Below are positions 58,851-64,000 of a stretch of DNA of 64,000 nt, piece by piece. A program made the translations under genes and the position numbers. This stretch comes from Dolomedes plantarius (Eukaryota; Arthropoda; Arachnida; Araneae; Dolomedidae), in the NCBI GenBank assembly GCA_907164885.2, contig OU015496.1, positions 110,530,707 to 110,594,706 of the forward strand, given 5' to 3'. The notes below the pieces were generated by a model. It did no database searches. It saw only the letters and a list, made by a program, of their open reading frames with translations, and was not told the DNA's origin. Numbering within the stretch: the first letter of the stretch is position 1; each line of letters opens with the position of its first letter.

Positions 58851-59135
58851 CTTACTATGAGGTAAACTTCATAAAATCCTCGTTTGGTCCGGGACAAATA
58901 AGAATACATGGTGGATTCCAGAAAAACTTTTCACCAAATGCACATGGAATGAGTTTCCTTTTCATACAGTCCTCACTGTACACTTTTTGTCTGGACCTCT
59001 TCCGCACGTTGCACGAAACGGGGAAACGACGGTGATTATGAAAAATTGATGATACAACAACATGAACCAACGCCCTTGACCGAAAGTTCTATAAATAGGG
59101 AAGGCCTACATCAAAGCAACTCCCTCTCTCTGCCG
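58851..59135 (-). other. Candidate small Cys-containing exon with TATA-like and donor signals
   Basis: On the minus strand a TATA-like tatttatag (about 59088-59096) precedes an ATG (about 59063) opening MLLYHQFFIITVVSPFRATC, 33 codons to a stop, with a hydrophobic start that could be a signal peptide. An overlapping frame reads VYSEDCMKRKLIPCAFGEKF and PPCILICPGPNEDF, and a strong donor gtaagt lies at 58854-58849. A frameshift between the two frames would be needed for one product. No family is recognised; it may be chance. Confidence 0.2.
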
Positions 59136-59136
59136 G

Positions 59137-59600
59137 CATGAATGGAACAGGTTTCCGAATATCACGTGAAATTCTTTTTATTTTTCGGTTTCTTCGGCTG
59201 AGCACGTACCTACCTCTCAGACAACCCGATGCGGCAGGGTCAGCTGAAATCTGTTTATTCGACCAAGAAAAAACAATGATGAAGAGAAAATGGAAATGGC
59301 AAATATCTCATCGCTTAGCACTCACGCCACTTCCTCGTGTTACGCACGTTTTCTTATGGGATTTAATGAGGAGTCATATCACGAGGGTGATCCAGTAAAG
59401 AAAAAACACACAGGTTCTAGGAACAGTTCAGAATTCTGTTGCTGAAAAACAACAGTGTGCTTCAGAATTCTAGGAAGTTAAATGAGCTTCGGTTTCATTA
59501 TGCAATGCATAAGTTGGAGACGGAGTCATCGAGACTGTAGATCAAAATCGAAAATTCTCTTTCCATATAAGATATTCAATGAGAGCTTCGTAACTGTCTA
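59137..59600. other. Unassigned GC-richer sequence
   Basis: A plus-strand frame (59138-59398) is open but without motif. Nothing else seen. Confidence 0.3.
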
Positions 59601-59606
59601 TTTTTT

Positions 59607-60017
59607 ACCATGTTTTTATTAACTCGCTTTTTTGTTTGTTTGTGTTTTTGTTCCGTACAAATCTTGCAATCGATTTTTAACTAACTTACCGACTAGCTAG
59701 ACATTTGAAACATTTAGAATAGCTCAGAACACGATGACAATCCTTTTTTTAATACTTTTAGCCCTCTTTAAGCAGATTAAATTCATTTTAAGTTAATTTT
59801 GTTTTGTAGACTGGTGCAGCCATCTATCGGCCGGGACGGGAACGAAAAGTTAAACGCAAGTTAACTTCCAATTAACTTCATTTTCTTTCAAGTTGATGGG
59901 ATAATTCCTCAAAAAAATTTAAAAAGTATTTATTAATACATAGAATTGTCAAGTTTATATGATTCAACAGAAAAATTTAAAAACATGGTATATAAAAAGT
60001 TCTTTTTATCTTGAAAT
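59607..60017 (-). repeat. Interspersed repeat family C, copy 4
   Basis: Reverse orientation: begins ttaccatgtttttattaact and ends aaaagttctttttatcttg. It has the short form of the middle seen in copy 2 (ccatctatcggccgggacgg). Confidence 0.75.
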
Positions 60018-60019
60018 TA

Positions 60020-60560
60020 TTTTCACTGAACGCGGAGTTTAGCCAATATTTAAAAATGGCGTATACAGTTCTGAAGTATCTCCAGATTTTCGACTTTTAA
60101 GCCCTTTCGTATTAGTTCAATGAAATGACATGTTTCATGTTACATATAATGCTTAGGAAATGTATGAAATACTAAGCGTTTCATGCTTTGACGTCCCTTT
60201 TTGGCCTTCTATAGATTTTCTAGGCATTCTGTACATCAATGCCTAATTTCAAACATTGTCGGTAACATACCTATGGTGCCCGGTATAAAGGGATTAAATC
60301 AAAAACAGTGATTTAAATATACCAAGTTATTGGCTTTTATACCAATCGCAGGACAATTTCGACTTGAGTCTTTTGTCGAAAATGGACTTTTGTATATAAA
60401 ATCGATAGACTAAAACTTTTTAAACAAGTCAAAAGATTTTTTTAAAAAAATCAATACTAACAAATATCTAAAAATAACATTTTTGACTTCAGCCCTTTAT
60501 ACCGGGAACCGTAGATATAAAAAGTAGAGAAAAAAAACATGGTCTACTCATGTATATATG
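60020..60560. other. Non-coding stretch
   Basis: Two inverse motifs, 'tgcccggtataaagggatt' (near 60279) and 'ccctttataccgggaacc' (near 60493), about 200 bp apart, suggest a short TIR element (about 60276-60512), undetermined class. Confidence 0.45.
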
Positions 60561-60561
60561 T

Positions 60562-61340
60562 GTAATCTATATATAAAACAGTTCCGTGACCGACTGACAT
60601 ACAACGCACAGACCAAACCGCTGGACCTAAAGGGCTGAAATTTTGCATTGTGATACTTCTTATAGTGTAGGCGTGCACTAAGAAAGATTTTTGAAAAATT
60701 CTTCTTAGATTTTTTAAAATTAAATTTTGAAGCTGTTTTAGTAACTTTTTTAAAGTTTGCATTTAAAATAACAATTTGATGGTTATAAAATTTATATCAC
60801 GAGAAAGATAAAAAAAAAATTCCTTTAAAATGAAATCTTTTTCGAATCTTTACCTCCCTTTTCTGATTTTAGGTGAATTTTTAAAGATTAATTTTTAGAA
60901 TTTAATTTATTAAATGCTGATCACGTGATTTCCTTTTGTAGTACTTTAAATTAATTTGTCGTCACGTGCATACAACGAAATAGACAAAAATATATTTTTT
61001 TTCTTGCTAATGTGGCAGACGATTGGACATTATCCAAAAAAATATTAAAATGCAGTAAAAGATATGTTCCTCAAACTGTACTATATTAACTGTACTATAT
61101 TCTTTAGCTTAGTATGTTCTATTAGATTTAATTTGAATATTTTCTTCTACATTATTTTGTCTATAAAAATATCCCTTACTATTTTTTTATAAATATATTT
61201 TTTTGTTTTTTTCACATCAATTGCATACATTCATCGTTGTATTTATTATAAATATATTTTTTTGGGCATTAATTGCATACATTGACCGTTGAATTTAATC
61301 TGAATGTACTCCATAGCGAAGTGCGGGTTTTCAGCTAGTA
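60562..61340 (-). repeat. Interspersed repeat family A, copy 5
   Basis: Inverted full-length copy: tail aatctatatataaaacagtt at the left, start …gtgcgggttttcagctag at the right. It lacks the (GTCA)n expansion. Confidence 0.82.
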
Positions 61341-61442
61341 TATACATATATATTTAGTTTAGCATTTAATTATCAGATCAAATATTTAATTTCCCCTTAT
61401 GTTACTATTATATTATTCCTGTCCTCTAAGTTATTCCTTTAA

Positions 61443-62175
61443 GGGGACAGTGGACTTTCAAAATTGTGAAATTTGTCAAAAGATTCGATTTTTAAAAAAA
61501 TTTATTGAATTGCGAAACTACGGACGAGTAGGAATGTGTTACAAAAAGAATTTTTAATTTCTGTGATTACTTTCCTAGTTATAGGCATTTGTATTTAATT
61601 TAGATATTATGTGGTTACTAACAGCAATAACTTTAAATGTGTTTTTCTCAAAATAAAAATTTTCATGTCATACGAATATTCAAACTGCTCCAGGCGCATT
61701 TCTAATTATCGCATTGCTTTGAAATTTAAGTTTTATATACTTAACTGTATATCAAATAAATCTTATTGAAAATAATTATGCTTCGTAGCTCAGAATTCCT
61801 AAATTTTGTACTTGAAAAGATGATTTATAGGTATTTTGCGTAATAAAAAGGGTGTTTTCACTATTATTATTTTTTTCTCTTTATATTTTTAATGAATGCT
61901 TAAAATAAGCAATAAGTTTCATTGTTAGTTCTATAAAGTATCCTGTAAATAAAAATTACCATATTATATACAAAAGAAATGCGCATGGAACATTTTTAAT
62001 TAGGCCAATTTTTGATATAATTAATAATTCATAATTCATAAATTATTAAAATTTCATTAAATTTCATCATTCTATTCTATTTGGTTTTAAGTATCTTTGG
62101 TACTAATCACATATTCAAATTTCAAGAAAATCCATTCAAAACAAAAAAAGTTAAGTTTGAAGGTCTACTGTCCCC
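61443..62175. mobile_element. TTAA-flanked TIR element (733 bp)
   Basis: Inverted ends GGGGACAGTGGACTTTCAAA and, inverted, GGGGACAGTAGACCTTCAAA; TTAA at 61439-61442 and 62176-62179. TTAA targets are used by piggyBac, Kolobok and Sola3 types. Interior AT-rich, non-coding, so non-autonomous. Confidence 0.85.
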
Positions 62176-62184
62176 TTAAATGGA

Positions 62185-62520
62185 TATATTTCTCTTTTTA
62201 TTGAACTCCCCATAAAGATTCTGAACCGAAACTCAAAGCCTGAACCTTCACCCGCGAAATCAGTAATATTTTAGATATGTTTAAAAACTTTTTTTGCCAC
62301 ACGTCATACCCACTATCGACCTCAGTAGCGTAGCAATTTAAAGTACATCTAAGAACGTTCTTGAAGTTCTGGAGTTAAGTGTTATACTGATTCATACAAT
62401 GCATAATATACTTTTTAATTGTCGGCTCCTGTCTTGGAAAGATATAAATAATCTTACATGGTCTGTAGAAGAGACCCCCAGTCATAGTTTCGGCTTTAAC
62501 TACGAAATACTTTAAGTGAT
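62185..62520. other. Unassigned sequence
   Basis: Nothing recognised. Confidence 0.4.
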
Positions 62521-62524
62521 GACG

Positions 62525-62943
62525 GAAAAAATTTAATTTTAAAAGAAAAAGAAATTCCCAATTAATTTTTTTTTCAATTTTACCTTTTTAAATAGCAATT
62601 TTTTTATATATCCTTTCAAATTTGATTGATTGGTTCATCATATGTATAGTTATACGTATAGTTCATCATATGTATGTTATAGTGTATATAAGGGATTAAT
62701 AAGGTTTTCTGGTTGCATTATATTGGCATTTTAACCATTCGTGTTGTATTTCTTTTTGTTATTTGATAATGTTCTAGATTTCTACGCTTCAGATAGCCAA
62801 TTCTTGGTAAAATGGTACTTTCACAATGATTCATGATTAGTTTTTGTGCGTGTCAATTTTGGAAATTTTACGCCCACATCAGTGTTAGGGGTCCCCCATC
62901 CCGAGTTGTGCCTGTAGTCAAGAGTTTTCTAAATCGGGTCCTG
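62525..62943 (-). mobile_element. hAT element family G, copy 2 (truncated)
   Basis: Reverse orientation; its left terminus caggacccgatttagaaaac is at 62943 and it follows copy 1 (cacatcagtgttaggggtcc, catatgtata…) until the GC-rich right subterminal part, which is missing. No target duplication. Confidence 0.72.
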
Positions 62944-63119
62944 ATGGAGGCCTCATAGATCTTCAATCCCAGTATTAAGATATGGGGAAAATTTTCTTAT
63001 TTTTCTAATCAAAGATTAGCAAATGAATATTTTTTTATTGTTTCCCACATCTGAAAATAAATATTTATTTTTCCTAATGCCGAGGCACTTGGCTGTGAGA
63101 CATTCGCCTTTTGTTATTT

Positions 63120-63285
63120 ACAGCTATTTACTTGCTACTTTTTTACGGGAGCACCATATAGGTGAGCTAGCATTGCTCCCTATGAGGGGGACGACACGGA
63201 AACGACCAAGCCTTATTCCGGATTTCAACCCAAGCCCACTGCGTGGAAGGTCAGAACGCTAACCACTATAGTATGTGGGCGGCAT
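63120..63285 (-). mobile_element. tRNA-like SINE head / SINE of another family
   Basis: On the minus strand: tagtggttagcgttctgacc (A-box-like) and gggttgaaatccgg (B-box-like), spaced as in a tRNA. The sequence after the head (gtttccgtgtcgtccccctc) differs from family D, so this is a second tRNA-derived SINE or a tRNA pseudogene. Confidence 0.5.
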
Positions 63286-63289
63286 ATTT

Positions 63290-64000
63290 TAATTCTATGC
63301 GTGTGTTTTCGAAAAATCTTTATTTTAAGGTTTTATAAAAGTTTAAAGCCCTGTTAAAATTAACAACAGAAAAATTTAAAAAAAATTAAAAATTAGAGAG
63401 CTTTCCCTCTATTCAAAACACCTCTTTTCACGTGCGAAACAAAACAAAACTGAAAAATGCACGTTTGCACTGTGATGAGAAAGATACCGGAAGATAAATT
63501 CCCTTTGGAATTGAGGATCTTCAGTGTCAGCTGATTCTCAGCTTTAATATCTTAAGACCTTTCCTGACGTTTTCGTGAGAAGGGTTTTCGTGTTCCCTCT
63601 TTTAAGCTGAAATGAGACATTTTAACCAGTAATTTTTTTCCTGAAAATATAAATACTTAGAACCCATAGTGCCTATTTCTTCATCAAGCCAGCAGCACGT
63701 CGACTGTAGTCCAATTCGACGCCTACGCATGCTTGTCATGAGAAACATTTGGAAGATAATTTTGAGGGAATAAATTGCAAATGAGAAAAAAAAAATACTT
63801 AAATTTGTATTCATGGGATACACATTGTGTCGGGAGATGTAGCGTTTGGAACCGCTTGATTAAGAAGTTCCTATATATTGGTTGACAGTAATTGATAATT
63901 ATATTTGTATAAGGGGAAAAGGTTCTTGTATTAGTTTGTGTATATGTGAGCCCAAAGAATAAATAAAAAAATTAGTTATTTTCTTAACTCTACTGCAAAG
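63290..64000. other. Non-coding window end
   Basis: No gene recognised; the minus-strand frame 63602-63823 has no motif. Confidence 0.4.

Overview
The window is AT-rich eukaryotic nuclear DNA with very low gene density, dense transposon relics and many microsatellites, and with introns. An arthropod is likely. An intronless MATH-BTB (TD and POZ domain-type) gene and the mix of repeats fit an arachnid, probably a spider. That assignment is inference, because nothing here names the species.

Genes. Only two host loci are well supported, both on the minus strand. The first is the 5' part of a fatty-acid amide hydrolase 2-like gene: a coding exon at 11130-11309 (preceded by an acceptor site, so a 5' UTR intron is likely) and a second exon at 7531-7747 that carries the catalytic lysine. 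The remaining exons must lie to the left, and none was recognised. The second is a complete single-exon MATH-BTB gene at 5519-6550, on the same strand and downstream of FAAH exon 2. It lies either inside a long FAAH intron or beyond a broken gene.

Repeats. From about 12 kb to the right end I recognise no host gene. At least eight hAT-like elements carry near-perfect inverted ends and 8-bp target duplications: 11532-11846, 11855-12376, 12698-12889, 20143-20315, 30355-31007, 40488-40944, 51467-52669 and 53956-56611. There is also a PIF/Harbinger pseudogene (296-1121), an inverted pair of pogo/Tigger-type elements (54452-55584 and 56697-57664), a solo LTR (34987-35535), a Mutator-like element with a 9-bp duplication (38576-39173), and a TTAA-flanked element (61443-62175). 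tRNA-derived SINEs occur at 8 kb, 23 kb, 27 kb and 63 kb. Several unclassified families have two to five copies each.

The most unusual objects are a 2.3-kb element with ~380-bp inverted repeats and a decayed DDE-like transposase I cannot assign to a superfamily (47050-49364), and a three-level nest at 54-56.6 kb in which a hAT transposase reading frame can be followed across the insertion. The window holds no operons or shared pathway; the genes do not visibly work together.
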